DNA of 42,343 bases, taken from a virus. The DNA is taken from the IMG/VR virus record IMGVR_UViG_3300017917_000554, positions 1-42,343 of that record; one strand, written 5' to 3'. The notes under the pieces were generated by a model that was given only the letters and a program-made list of their open reading frames with translations, did not search any database and was not told where the DNA came from. Every line of letters begins with the position of its first letter. The stretch's first letter is position 1. Below, in pieces: positions 28,489 to 37,115 of this stretch. The position numbers and the translations under genes are program-made.

Positions 28489-29573
28489 TTAAAACCACAG
28501 CCATCAATTTAGTTAGATCTGAACCTATGATGGTCACTTGGGATATTGGTCGCAGATGCAACTATGATTGCACCTATTGTGAAATATCTAGACACGATAA
28601 TGTTAGTGATTACACAGAGTTTACTACTTTAAAAGACACCTTTGAATTTATTAAGTCTTGGACAGCATTGTATAATGCTAAAAGAGTAGGTGCAGACTCT
28701 ACTAGTATTAACTTTACTGGTGGTGAGCCTACTATCAATCCTAATTTTTGGAAGTTAATTGATCATATTAAACAAGATGCTGGCAGGTTTAATTTAAGTT
28801 TAACTACCAACGGTTCTTGGGGTCCTAAATATTCAAAGCGTATTGCTAAAGAGTTTCAGGGTGTAACCATTAGTTATCACGCAGAAGCATCAGACAAATT
28901 TAAAAAACGTGTTGTTGATAATATTATTGCACTGTCTCAAACCGGAATATGGTTACAGGTTAATGTTATGCTTCACGTAGATTATTGGCAAGAGTGCGTT
29001 GACCTCTGTGACTTATTAAAGAGCAAAGGTATACGTTACAATCCTCGACCTATTGGCGATGGTAATATTGAACGCAAGGGTTGGTTTATTGACAGTGACG
29101 GTTCAACTAGACGAACATCACATACATATACCGCAGAACAAAAGGAATGGTTTTGGGCCCATAACGGAATAACTGCTAAAAGCAATACCGAATCAGAAGG
29201 CACCAACCTTGGTAGAGTCTGTTGTGGGGGAAGATGTTTACAAGCAAAGGTCAACGACCAGTGGCAGGAAGTTAAATTAATCAATACAGAATTTAAAGAT
29301 TGGAGCTGTATGGTCGATTGGTACTTTCTACACATAGACCAGCACACAGGTTTAGTTTATCATCACCAGACCTGTCAGGCATTACACAATAATCAGCGAG
29401 GTGCTATAGGTAATATTACTGAATCTAGTAAATTGCTTACAGAACTAGAGCAAAGATTAAAAACTCCAAGCCCTATTATCTGCCCTAATCAAAGATGCGG
29501 CTGCGGTATGTGCATACCTAAAGCAAAAAACCCAGAAGACTTTGATACAATTTGGAATTCTTTAGTAATTTAA
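28485..29573 (+). CDS. Radical SAM protein with Cys-rich C-terminus
   Basis: A 362-residue protein. CNYDCTYC (Cys25, Cys29, Cys32), FTGGEPTINP at about 75, then CCGGRCLQA and WSCMVDW in the second half and a final CPNQRCGCGMCIPKA. The C-terminal Cys cluster is near identical in layout to that of the convergent gene at 29570, so these two are sister proteins. It is the last gene of the rightward unit and overlaps the leftward gene by 4 bases at the 3' ends. Confidence 0.87.
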   Translation: MIKTTAINLVRSEPMMVTWDIGRRCNYDCTYCEISRHDNVSDYTEFTTLKDTFEFIKSWTALYNAKRVGADSTSINFTGGEPTINPNFWKLIDHIKQDAGRFNLSLTTNGSWGPKYSKRIAKEFQGVTISYHAEASDKFKKRVVDNIIALSQTGIWLQVNVMLHVDYWQECVDLCDLLKSKGIRYNPRPIGDGNIERKGWFIDSDGSTRRTSHTYTAEQKEWFWAHNGITAKSNTESEGTNLGRVCCGGRCLQAKVNDQWQEVKLINTEFKDWSCMVDWYFLHIDQHTGLVYHHQTCQALHNNQRGAIGNITESSKLLTELEQRLKTPSPIICPNQRCGCGMCIPKAKNPEDFDTIWNSLVI

Positions 29574-30679
29574 ACTGTATAACGAGTCATCATTTTGTTA
29601 TAAAGCTCTAAAGATTTAGCCTTTGGCGCACACAATCCGCACCAACACTTGGCTTTCTTACAATTAATAACAGGTAGTGTATTATTTTTAAAGTTTGCAG
29701 ATAATTCTTCTAAGATTTTATCAGCATCATCTAATGACCCATACGGTCCCACAGTTCCATCGAAGGTCATACGACAATCTTTGTTTAGGTATATGTTACG
29801 TTCTAGCTGTTTGATAAACACAAAGAACCAATTAACACTACAACTCCATCCTTCAAAATTATTTCCAGGTACAAATAATACTTTATTGTCAAAGTCTTGA
29901 TCAACACAAAGGGCCTCACCGCCACAACAGGCTCTACCAATCTTAGCCATATCAGTTTTTTCTTCTGACTGTTTGGCTGTTTCAAGTTTATCTGACTCCA
30001 TAGGTTTAGTACTGCGTTTTTTATAAAGATTATCAAACCAAATAACCTGTTCTTGCTTGTAACTAAACTTTGTATTACCTTTGTCTTGATCCAACTGTCT
30101 AGGTAGATATGTGATATTGTTTTCTTTGCACCATTCGATCATTGATAAGTTGTTATCAAAATAGTCTGGGTGCATTAATACAGAACATTGATACCATTTA
30201 CCGGAATCTCTGAGAGCCAAAAGATTGTTTCTCATTTGTTCTTGTTGTTTTTCTGTACTTTCTGTGTGATAGCTGATAGTAAAAGAATCAACATATGATA
30301 AAATTTTAAACCAATGTTTTTCAGTTGCAACGGCATTAGTGATACAATGTATATTCATTCCCCATTTGTGTTTATAGGGTTCGTGTCTTAGTCTTATTTC
30401 CTCAAGAATTGTAGTGAAGTCTGGATGATAAATTGCTTCACCCCCGAACAAATTTAAAATAGCAAATCTTTGAGATTCTGGTTTGTGCTCCATATAAAGA
30501 TCAGCATACTTCAATAGAAAGTCTACAGTTTCTAGACACTCTTCTAGTGTTGGGTGTTTAGTTTGATTGTCGTGACTACTACAATACGTGCAGTCTAAAT
30601 TGCACTTCATTGTAAGTTCCCAGTCCATATGAAATATAGGATTGGTTTTATGTGTTTCTAATATATTAAAATCAGGCAT
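29570..30679 (-). CDS. Radical SAM protein with Cys-rich C-terminus
   Basis: A 369-residue protein. The start is taken at ATG 30679, because the longer form would run through the preceding gene. CNLDCTYC (Cys26, Cys30, Cys33), FGGEAIYHP (GGEA rather than GGEP), RACCGGEALC and WSCSVNW in the middle, and KCWCGLCAPKA at the end. Shares the CCGG, WSC and C-x-CG-x-C pattern with the 28485 gene. Last of a leftward unit of four radical-SAM genes. Confidence 0.86.
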   Translation of the reverse strand: MPDFNILETHKTNPIFHMDWELTMKCNLDCTYCSSHDNQTKHPTLEECLETVDFLLKYADLYMEHKPESQRFAILNLFGGEAIYHPDFTTILEEIRLRHEPYKHKWGMNIHCITNAVATEKHWFKILSYVDSFTISYHTESTEKQQEQMRNNLLALRDSGKWYQCSVLMHPDYFDNNLSMIEWCKENNITYLPRQLDQDKGNTKFSYKQEQVIWFDNLYKKRSTKPMESDKLETAKQSEEKTDMAKIGRACCGGEALCVDQDFDNKVLFVPGNNFEGWSCSVNWFFVFIKQLERNIYLNKDCRMTFDGTVGPYGSLDDADKILEELSANFKNNTLPVINCKKAKCWCGLCAPKAKSLELYNKMMTRYTV

Positions 30680-31637
30680 TTTTAATTTTCTTAATTGTAA
30701 TTTCGTGTGTACATTCACAAATTGATTTTTCACAAACAATAGGAATTATTTCAGGACTAAATTCATTTATAAAATTTTTATCATATAGATTATAAAAATG
30801 ATCGATACCGTAAATCTTTTGTCTACAGTTACCGTTAATGTATCCGTCTCTATGAATCTTAATTAGATCGACTCCTAGGTTGCAGGACCATCCTTGAAAA
30901 CAATTTAAATCATTTAAAGCAAACCAATTTTCGTTGACCAGTTTCTTTTTAGAATTTTTAACAGCCCATACTTTAGTTTGATTGCGATTTTTTAAACTGA
31001 ACCACCAAAATAAATTTGGCATTCTTTTTAAGGGCGTTAAAAGAAACTTTTTTTGACTTTCTGAATATCTAGTCACACCATTAAAATGTACAGTCTTAGC
31101 TATTATTGTCCATCTACGTTTACTAGATTTTAATTGATGTATAATAGCTTGGCATTTTTCAAAATGATCAGGATCCATTAATACATTGGCAACGTTATTA
31201 ACTTTGTTGTCATAGATTAGATCTAACACATTTGAAAGGTGTTCTATATCGGCGTACTCGTGATGTACTGAAACTTCAATTTCATCAAAAAACTTTACAT
31301 TGTCTTTCCACCAATCAAGTTTTCTACTACCATTTGTTGATAATCTAATATTAATATCGTAATTGTTTTTTAAGTGTTGACACAACTTAGGTAACTCTTT
31401 CCATAGAGTAGGTTCACCACCAATTAGATAGATGTCAAATTTAGTCTTGCCAGCATTTTTATAATGAGCTAACAAGTGATCTAAATTTTTAATAACTAGA
31501 TCTACGTCAGGCCAGGGAATTGTTCCTTCGTTGCTGCCTGGAAAACAATAGCTACATCTATGGTTACAGAGATTCCCAAGATCATATTCGATATGTAACA
31601 GATCTTTAGGTTGAGAATTAATAATTTCTGTTAGCAT
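30672..31637 (-). CDS. Radical SAM protein, short form
   Basis: A 321-residue protein with CNHRCSYC (Cys24, Cys28, Cys31) and LIGGEPTLW near 75. The tail has CFQGWSCNLG, GNCRQK and VCEKSICECT, like the 27595 and 35923 proteins. It overlaps the 29570 and 31631 genes by 8 and 7 bases, so the unit is translationally coupled. Substrate unknown. Confidence 0.87.
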   Translation of the reverse strand: MLTEIINSQPKDLLHIEYDLGNLCNHRCSYCFPGSNEGTIPWPDVDLVIKNLDHLLAHYKNAGKTKFDIYLIGGEPTLWKELPKLCQHLKNNYDINIRLSTNGSRKLDWWKDNVKFFDEIEVSVHHEYADIEHLSNVLDLIYDNKVNNVANVLMDPDHFEKCQAIIHQLKSSKRRWTIIAKTVHFNGVTRYSESQKKFLLTPLKRMPNLFWWFSLKNRNQTKVWAVKNSKKKLVNENWFALNDLNCFQGWSCNLGVDLIKIHRDGYINGNCRQKIYGIDHFYNLYDKNFINEFSPEIIPIVCEKSICECTHEITIKKIKNA

Positions 31638-33043
31638 AGATGAGCAAGTTCAGGGAACACAGATTTAAAATTAGTGTTTCTACTCTGATCTAACGTGTTA
31701 ATGTATTCTTTAAAGGCTGGTAATTGATCTGTGTGATCTTCGCTGTCCATAAATTCTAATACCGCTTGCCAACGTTTCCATCCATATGGGTTTTTCTTCC
31801 AGAAATCTTCGTCCTGTCTGTAATTTTCATACAACCACGTAGCAAACTCAGCAAACAATCTACGTACTTCTTCTTTATCCTCTGGCGGTAATACTCGAAT
31901 ACTTAACCAGGTTGGTATGTATAACAGATGCATATTAACAATACCGCCGCCGGCCTCCATTCCTTCCATTACATTTTGTAAATTAATTTTACGGAAGTTC
32001 TGTTGAATCTTCCAGCGAGCAAAGTCGGGTAGGTGTTTAATGTTTAGAACCTGTATTGCCGTTGCTATACTAACCTGAATGTTATCCGGTGTATTATCTA
32101 ACTTATGAAGATTAGATTCTATAGTGGCCCAATCGCTAGGATAACGAATGTACCAATTTCTAAGATCAGTTGCATCTATACTGAATCCCACCTTAACTAA
32201 TTTAAACTGTTTCCATAGTTCAATTATTTCGTCATCTACTAATAGTCCATTAGTATTATAACGAACTAGGATTTTATCTGCGTATCCTTGGCGAATAATT
32301 TCTTCTAAGAACCATTTATGCTCACGTATCATTAAAGGTTCACCGCCAGCAAAATAAACTTGCTTTAGATTAGGGATCTGGGCATACATTTCTTTCCAGA
32401 AGTCTGGATTTTCGTGCCACTTATTGTTAAAATCTTTACGTTCCCAAGCCATTTGTTCTTTAAGTTCCTTGGCCTGAAATAAAGGATAAATCTTTTTGTG
32501 TTCACCTACCCATTGACTACTGTCGTGTGGACTGCACATCACACATTTTAAATTACAAGTGTGACCTAATCTTAGATCAAGATAGACTAATTTTTCTGGA
32601 ACAGTTCCATCTTCTTGTGTTTGTTTAATTAACTCTGGAATATCGATACCATCTTGAATCCACGTTCCAGTTTCCCACATACGTTTACTAGCAACACCCC
32701 TGCTTTCTTCTTCATAGCACTTGCTACAGCTTTTAGGAATATTGCCTTCTAACATTGTGGTACGTACTGAACGCATATATTCGTTGTTCCACGCACTCAT
32801 AGGAGTTTCACGACCAAAGTTTGCAGGCACACCTTTTTCATTCTTAACTAATCCAACTGTGTGGTCATCACCTGCGCCGCTGGCATTTGCCGAACAACAT
32901 AAACGCATATCGCCGTTAGGACGAGTAGCAAAGTGAATCCACGGCAATACACAAAAAGTATTGCTGCCACTAAGTTCATTGACTTTGCGCTGCCATCTTC
33001 CTAGCATTGTATCTTCAGGTTGGATCCAAAATACTTTATCCAT
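31631..33043 (-). CDS. Radical SAM protein with N-terminal twitch domain, long form
   Basis: A 470-residue protein. Cys31, Cys49-Cys50, Cys106 and Cys109 form the N-terminal twitch pattern (NGDMRLCC, CSKCYEEESRG), and CNLKCVMC (Cys163, Cys167, Cys170) is the radical-SAM site with FAGGEPLM near 240. It is the counterpart of the 26337 protein on the other arm of the island. C-terminal 100 residues are Trp-rich and basic. Overlaps its neighbours by 7-8 bases. Confidence 0.87.
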   Translation of the reverse strand: MDKVFWIQPEDTMLGRWQRKVNELSGSNTFCVLPWIHFATRPNGDMRLCCSANASGAGDDHTVGLVKNEKGVPANFGRETPMSAWNNEYMRSVRTTMLEGNIPKSCSKCYEEESRGVASKRMWETGTWIQDGIDIPELIKQTQEDGTVPEKLVYLDLRLGHTCNLKCVMCSPHDSSQWVGEHKKIYPLFQAKELKEQMAWERKDFNNKWHENPDFWKEMYAQIPNLKQVYFAGGEPLMIREHKWFLEEIIRQGYADKILVRYNTNGLLVDDEIIELWKQFKLVKVGFSIDATDLRNWYIRYPSDWATIESNLHKLDNTPDNIQVSIATAIQVLNIKHLPDFARWKIQQNFRKINLQNVMEGMEAGGGIVNMHLLYIPTWLSIRVLPPEDKEEVRRLFAEFATWLYENYRQDEDFWKKNPYGWKRWQAVLEFMDSEDHTDQLPAFKEYINTLDQSRNTNFKSVFPELAHLC

Positions 33044-34106
33044 TAAGTGATTCTCTTTCTATAAATTGATCTATGGGTTTTGACAAGTGATTTTTTCCAC
33101 AGGTTTTTGCACAGGTTATTAATTTTTTAGTTGTCCAGTATTCTGCCCATATACTTTGATATTCTGGCGAATCAATAATATTTTTAACAGTTTTTTCTAA
33201 TGTACTAATTGTTCCTAGATCTTTAATTAATTCATTATATTGTTCAAGTGCGTGTTGTCGAATGCCGTAGGCTAAACTGTCTACTGTAGAATAGTTATAT
33301 GGTGTAGATGCTAAGAAACAACAGGGCATTAAATTCTTAAATGCATCAATATACACTTCTTTGGTTTTTAATACATAACAATCTATTTCTGTGTTCTTAA
33401 CAACTTCTTTGTAATTCTCAATAATTTGTTTATCTAAAAATTTAATTACGGTATCAGTAGGAGGTCTCAACACGTCAACAGTATTACCTTGTTTGTCATA
33501 AACTTCAAAGTTAGTGTCCCCTATAAATCTGGTACTATTCTTTGTAGTAAATCTTTCAAATCCAAGTTCGGTGGCAATCTTTTTTGCAGAGTCAACTTGA
33601 TGTTGATTGTGTTCAAACACAATGTAGGCCCACTCTGCGTGACCGCCTGCGGCAATAAATGCTTGAGCATTTTTTAATATTTTATCGTAGTGTGTTCCAA
33701 TGCGATATCGACTATGTGTGTCGCTTAGACCATCAATGCCAAATATAACCAAATGATTCTCAGGCAAGGCTTTGGATAGTTGTTGCCACCATTCAGTTGT
33801 TCTTAGACTTCCATTGGTATGAATTCGTATTGAAACACTGCTGTTGTCAGTTACATACTGACACATATCAATAAGATCGTTGTTTAATAACGGATCTCCA
33901 AAGTTTCCACAGAAATATAAATGTTCAATTTGATCTAAAACTTCTTGATTAATAATATGTTTAAAATCTTCCAAAGTCCATTCTTGAATTTTAATCAACG
34001 GATTTTCCAAACCGCCGTGATGATTTCTACTACACATTGGGCAACTTGCCTGGCAGTTATTGGTAATTTCTAAATGTATCTGTTTAAGATCTTTGAAAGG
34101 AAACAT
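33036..34106 (-). CDS. Radical SAM protein, MoaA/SPASM-like
   Basis: A 356-residue protein with CQASCPMC (Cys18, Cys22, Cys25) and FCGNFGDPLLN in place of GGEP, then LIDMCQY. MPCCFLAS (about 265) and CAKTCGKNHL near the end form a SPASM-like set of Cys. It is the first gene of the four-gene leftward unit; a CTAAATAT box lies just upstream of its ATG, divergent from the 34151 gene. It is less like the other family members, so it may do a different step. Confidence 0.85.
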   Translation of the reverse strand: MFPFKDLKQIHLEITNNCQASCPMCSRNHHGGLENPLIKIQEWTLEDFKHIINQEVLDQIEHLYFCGNFGDPLLNNDLIDMCQYVTDNSSVSIRIHTNGSLRTTEWWQQLSKALPENHLVIFGIDGLSDTHSRYRIGTHYDKILKNAQAFIAAGGHAEWAYIVFEHNQHQVDSAKKIATELGFERFTTKNSTRFIGDTNFEVYDKQGNTVDVLRPPTDTVIKFLDKQIIENYKEVVKNTEIDCYVLKTKEVYIDAFKNLMPCCFLASTPYNYSTVDSLAYGIRQHALEQYNELIKDLGTISTLEKTVKNIIDSPEYQSIWAEYWTTKKLITCAKTCGKNHLSKPIDQFIERESLNG

Positions 34107-34112
34107 TGCAGA

Positions 34113-34120
34113 ATATTTAG
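34113..34120 (-). promoter_or_regulatory. TAAATA box (late-promoter-like), minus strand
   Basis: CTAAATAT on the minus strand ends six bases before the ATG at 34106. Confidence 0.4.
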
Positions 34121-34137
34121 TAAGTATTATAGTATGC

Positions 34138-34145
34138 TATAAATA
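34138..34145 (+). promoter_or_regulatory. Perfect T4-late-type box TATAAATA
   Basis: TATAAATA, identical to the T4 late consensus, ends five bases before ATG 34151. Divergent partner of the minus-strand box at 34113. Confidence 0.55.
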
Positions 34146-34150
34146 TCTTT

Positions 34151-35377
34151 ATGGACGAACAAATTTCCTTTAAAGGTCTTAACCAATTTACACAATCAGC
34201 AATTGATTTAATTCAATCCGAAATATCAAAGACCAACGGAAATTTACTATTACCCACCGTAAGTCTTTGCCATCAATGTCATAGTCACGTTCCGGCCTGG
34301 CGGTATCACAAAGATGGAAAGGTATACATTGCCAAGCACTGTAAATTACACGGTGTTAGTCATCATATGATCGAAAGCGATTATGAGTTTTATAAGGGTC
34401 TTTACTATACTCAAGATAACCCTAGATACAATTTTAACGGCGGAATATTAATCGAAGCCAGTGATCGTTGTAATTTAGAATGCCCGCATTGCTATCACTT
34501 GCCCGACAACCAAATTGTAGATCAACCAATTGAATCACTGTTAGATCAAATTAAAAAATTGCCCCTAGGCAGCGATCAAATAAGCCGTATTATTTTATCT
34601 GGTGCTGAAGCAACACTACGTCCAGACTTTGTAGAATTAGTTACAGCAATTCAAAAATTGCATCCGAACATCGATGTTACTGTTATGACAAATGGTATTC
34701 AATTTGGTAACAGCGATTTTGTTAAAGCAGTCAAGGAGTGCGGACTAGCGGGTGTGAATATAGGACTGAATCATCCCGAGTATATCGATCACAAAGTTAT
34801 TAGACGTAAACAAGTGGCTGCTATTGAAAATATGTATGCTTACGATATTCCAATTAGCTATATTTCTTACACTATGATTAGTCTAAATGAAGTACACGAC
34901 ATTATGACAGAAATATGTGATAACTATTGGCGCCCTAAAAACTTTAGAATTCGATATGGTTCAGACATCGGACGCAATCCTGGTCAACAACGTATCTTTG
35001 TCAGCGATGTATACAAGGCTATCGAAACTTGGTGTAAAGAAAATAACAAATCATTTGAACGTATTGTTGAAGCAGACAATAATATCTATCACGTTATGGC
35101 TAACGTAGAAGGCAAGGACATACGTATTATTCAATGGTGCGATGAAACAGACATCGATATGGAAGAATTGCGCTCAGGCCCGTGGTGTGATTTTGTACCT
35201 GACGGTGTTACAAACTTTTTACATCAAATTATTCGCAGAGATGTTTGGAAAAATCAAGGACTGATATTACCCGACACACCGCCCGATAGATATAAGTTTG
35301 ATAGGAATCCTGACAAGACTCCCTTGGATCTTTTAAACTTAACTTGGTCTACCAATAATCATAAATCGCTTGTATAA
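34151..35377 (+). CDS. Radical SAM protein of the Tes/MJ0619 type
   Basis: A 408-residue protein. The N-terminal module SLCHQCHSHVPA (Cys40, Cys43), DGKVYIAKHCKLHG (Cys64) is what precedes the radical-SAM core in the MJ0619 / tetraether-synthase class. The core has CNLECPHC (Cys107, Cys111, Cys114); LSGAEATLRPDF stands in place of GGEP. Related enzymes act on lipids or on other large substrates. No Shine-Dalgarno sequence; a perfect TATAAATA lies upstream. The 3' end overlaps a methyltransferase gene on the other strand by 39 bases. Confidence 0.82.
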   Translation: MDEQISFKGLNQFTQSAIDLIQSEISKTNGNLLLPTVSLCHQCHSHVPAWRYHKDGKVYIAKHCKLHGVSHHMIESDYEFYKGLYYTQDNPRYNFNGGILIEASDRCNLECPHCYHLPDNQIVDQPIESLLDQIKKLPLGSDQISRIILSGAEATLRPDFVELVTAIQKLHPNIDVTVMTNGIQFGNSDFVKAVKECGLAGVNIGLNHPEYIDHKVIRRKQVAAIENMYAYDIPISYISYTMISLNEVHDIMTEICDNYWRPKNFRIRYGSDIGRNPGQQRIFVSDVYKAIETWCKENNKSFERIVEADNNIYHVMANVEGKDIRIIQWCDETDIDMEELRSGPWCDFVPDGVTNFLHQIIRRDVWKNQGLILPDTPPDRYKFDRNPDKTPLDLLNLTWSTNNHKSLV

Positions 35378-35932
35378 AGGCAAGTCAAGTTCTCCTGCCC
35401 ACAAAACATTTAAATTACTCTGTTGTTTAAATTCTTCTAGATCTTTAGCTGTACGAATATGTTCAGGTATCTGGTAATTGTTACTCTGTAATACTATAAG
35501 ACTATTATGAGGCATTCCGCTTAGCCACAGGTCATATTGTTCTTGTGTAATATGTTCACAACTAGTATTGATAATAACATCAGCATCGCTACGGATACTA
35601 CACATATCTGCTGTAACTGCACGGAACTTACCAAACATTTCTTCGGGCTTGTTCATCATAATGGCAATAGGCTCACAGGCTGGATCGATATCAATACTGC
35701 GGATGTTTAATACAGGAACATCGCTTTGAAATAACATACTGGCTAGCACACCATTCCATCCACCGTGAATATCCACTGACACAAATTTATGAACGTGTTT
35801 ACGTAATTGAGTACACAACCATTCTTTGCTTTTCATTTGCCCTTGCCAAAAGCAATCAAGTGTGCGCATCGGGTCTGGGCTTTGTCTTACTGCCTGCATC
35901 CAATGGTGAAAATGTTCTAAGTCTATTTGCAT
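35339..35932 (-). CDS. SAM-dependent methyltransferase-like protein
   Basis: A 197-residue protein. FVSVDIHGGWNGVLASMLF (about 49-67) is motif I of class-I methyltransferases, IRSIDIDPACEPIA (78-91) the acidic loop, and ADVIINTSCEHI (117-128) the motif IV region. Start at 35932 overlaps the radical-SAM gene at 35923 by 10 bases, so they are co-made. Target unknown. The overlap of 39 bases with the 3' end of the 34151 gene is convergent. Confidence 0.78.
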   Translation of the reverse strand: MQIDLEHFHHWMQAVRQSPDPMRTLDCFWQGQMKSKEWLCTQLRKHVHKFVSVDIHGGWNGVLASMLFQSDVPVLNIRSIDIDPACEPIAIMMNKPEEMFGKFRAVTADMCSIRSDADVIINTSCEHITQEQYDLWLSGMPHNSLIVLQSNNYQIPEHIRTAKDLEEFKQQSNLNVLWAGELDLPLYKRFMIIGRPS

Positions 35933-36903
35933 TTTGGTATCTTTGAATCTGCTGAACTAACACAACTTGTAGTGATACATTGCGTTGGTTCTTTGAACAA
36001 AGCGAATCCTTCTGTTAGTGTTCCTAAAGGAGCATCGTGACAACTGTACGATCTCTTAACTTCATTTCCTCTTATTATAACACTTTGATAACCACTATTG
36101 CAACTCCAACCTTGGAATTTATTAAATCCAAAAGCATTAAATCGCTCTGCCTGATCAAACAGATATTCATTATTGTTTTGATCATACAAAGCAATCTGAT
36201 AAACTTCGCTGCCGTGTGCGTGTTGTGGAAATCCTGTCTGCATCAAATGTATCATTTCTTCTGTGTAGCCATCTACAATGCTACTAGCTGTTGGATCACT
36301 TTGCGGTTTAAGTGTTACATTAATTCCTCTATTATGAAACTTTTCCATTCTAGCATATAACTCAAAAAACTTTTCAGGAACCATTACTTGATTAATTGTA
36401 ACGTGTACAGTGTCGTTTATTAATTGTAAACACTTATCACCAAATTCTTGTTCTTTGGCAAATTCATCGTGATAGCTGGCTGTGATACTTCTGCGTTGTA
36501 GATCACGTGTAGCGTGGCTCCAAGCATTCCACCATTTTGAACCAGGACTTAGATTAGTGGTCATATGCACACTTTGATAAGGTGTAGTTGGACCATCATC
36601 TAGATGATGTATAAGATTAATCAATTCTTTATAAGCAGTTGGTTCGCCGCCACTAAAACTCCAATGAAATTGATTAAATCCGTTAGCTCGAGCTTGCCGT
36701 TTTATTTCATCTACTGTTCGTTTGTAAACTTCTAATGGTTGGTGATCCAATTTATCGCTGCGAGCATATGGCCAGCAGTAAGAACAGTTATAATTACAAA
36801 ATCGTCCTAGGATCCAGCTTGTAGAAAATAACGGATTGGACAACATCGTTCTTTGACCAAACTTAACTATATTTTGAAATGGTATTTGTTGAAAATCTTG
36901 CAT
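35923..36903 (-). CDS. Radical SAM protein, short form
   Basis: A 326-residue protein with CNYNCSYC (Cys36, Cys40, Cys43), FSGGEPTAYKE near 85, and a tail with WSCNSGYQS, YSCHDAPLG and CITTSCVSS. A TTAAATAC box lies five bases before the ATG and no Shine-Dalgarno sequence is seen. It is paired with the methyltransferase gene. The last of ten radical-SAM genes in the window. Confidence 0.87.
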   Translation of the reverse strand: MQDFQQIPFQNIVKFGQRTMLSNPLFSTSWILGRFCNYNCSYCWPYARSDKLDHQPLEVYKRTVDEIKRQARANGFNQFHWSFSGGEPTAYKELINLIHHLDDGPTTPYQSVHMTTNLSPGSKWWNAWSHATRDLQRRSITASYHDEFAKEQEFGDKCLQLINDTVHVTINQVMVPEKFFELYARMEKFHNRGINVTLKPQSDPTASSIVDGYTEEMIHLMQTGFPQHAHGSEVYQIALYDQNNNEYLFDQAERFNAFGFNKFQGWSCNSGYQSVIIRGNEVKRSYSCHDAPLGTLTEGFALFKEPTQCITTSCVSSADSKIPKCK

Positions 36904-36908
36904 TGCCA

Positions 36909-36916
36909 GTATTTAA
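36909..36916 (-). promoter_or_regulatory. TAAATA box (late-promoter-like), minus strand
   Basis: TTAAATAC on the minus strand ends five bases before the ATG at 36903. Confidence 0.42.
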
Positions 36917-36927
36917 TCAACAAAAGG

Positions 36928-36956
36928 TTGCGTTGAAGGATTTAAGGTTATATAAT
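36928..36956 (+). promoter_or_regulatory. Sigma70-type promoter before an odd tRNA
   Basis: TTGCGT (36928-36933), 17-base spacer, TATAAT (36951-36956). The tRNA at 36963 begins seven bases after the -10, at the start site. Confidence 0.68.
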
Positions 36957-36962
36957 AGTAAT

Positions 36963-37074
36963 GTGGTCGTGAGTGGAATAGGCAGACCTCCCGCTAGTCC
37001 CATAGGCTAGAAAGGGGACGGGGCGCTGACATAGTTCGCAGCCTTTGTAGGTTCGAAACCTACCGACCACACCA
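36963..37074 (+). tRNA. tRNA with an inserted sequence in the anticodon arm (isotype unresolved)
   Basis: Acceptor GTGGTCG/CGACCAC, Leu-type D-arm, T-arm GTAGG-TTCGAAA-CCTAC, a variable region and encoded CCA are all good. The anticodon arm is not standard. TCCCG and CGGGG pair but enclose about 25 bases, with CTAGT-CCCATAG-GCTAG inside, so either the anticodon is CAT in an unusual hairpin (no T33) or an insert of about 18 bases splits the loop. Length 112 bases. Separated from the main array. Confidence 0.6.
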
Positions 37075-37115
37075 ATTACTTTTATAAGTAAAGACACATA
37101 ACAAAAGGAATCATT

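Noticed and set aside
19060-36903. A short RiPP precursor peptide gene feeding the radical-SAM enzymes
   Set aside because: Gaps between the island genes are 40 bases or overlaps, and no small Cys-, Gly- or Thr-rich ORF with leader stands out. The target may be a larger protein, sugar or lipid.
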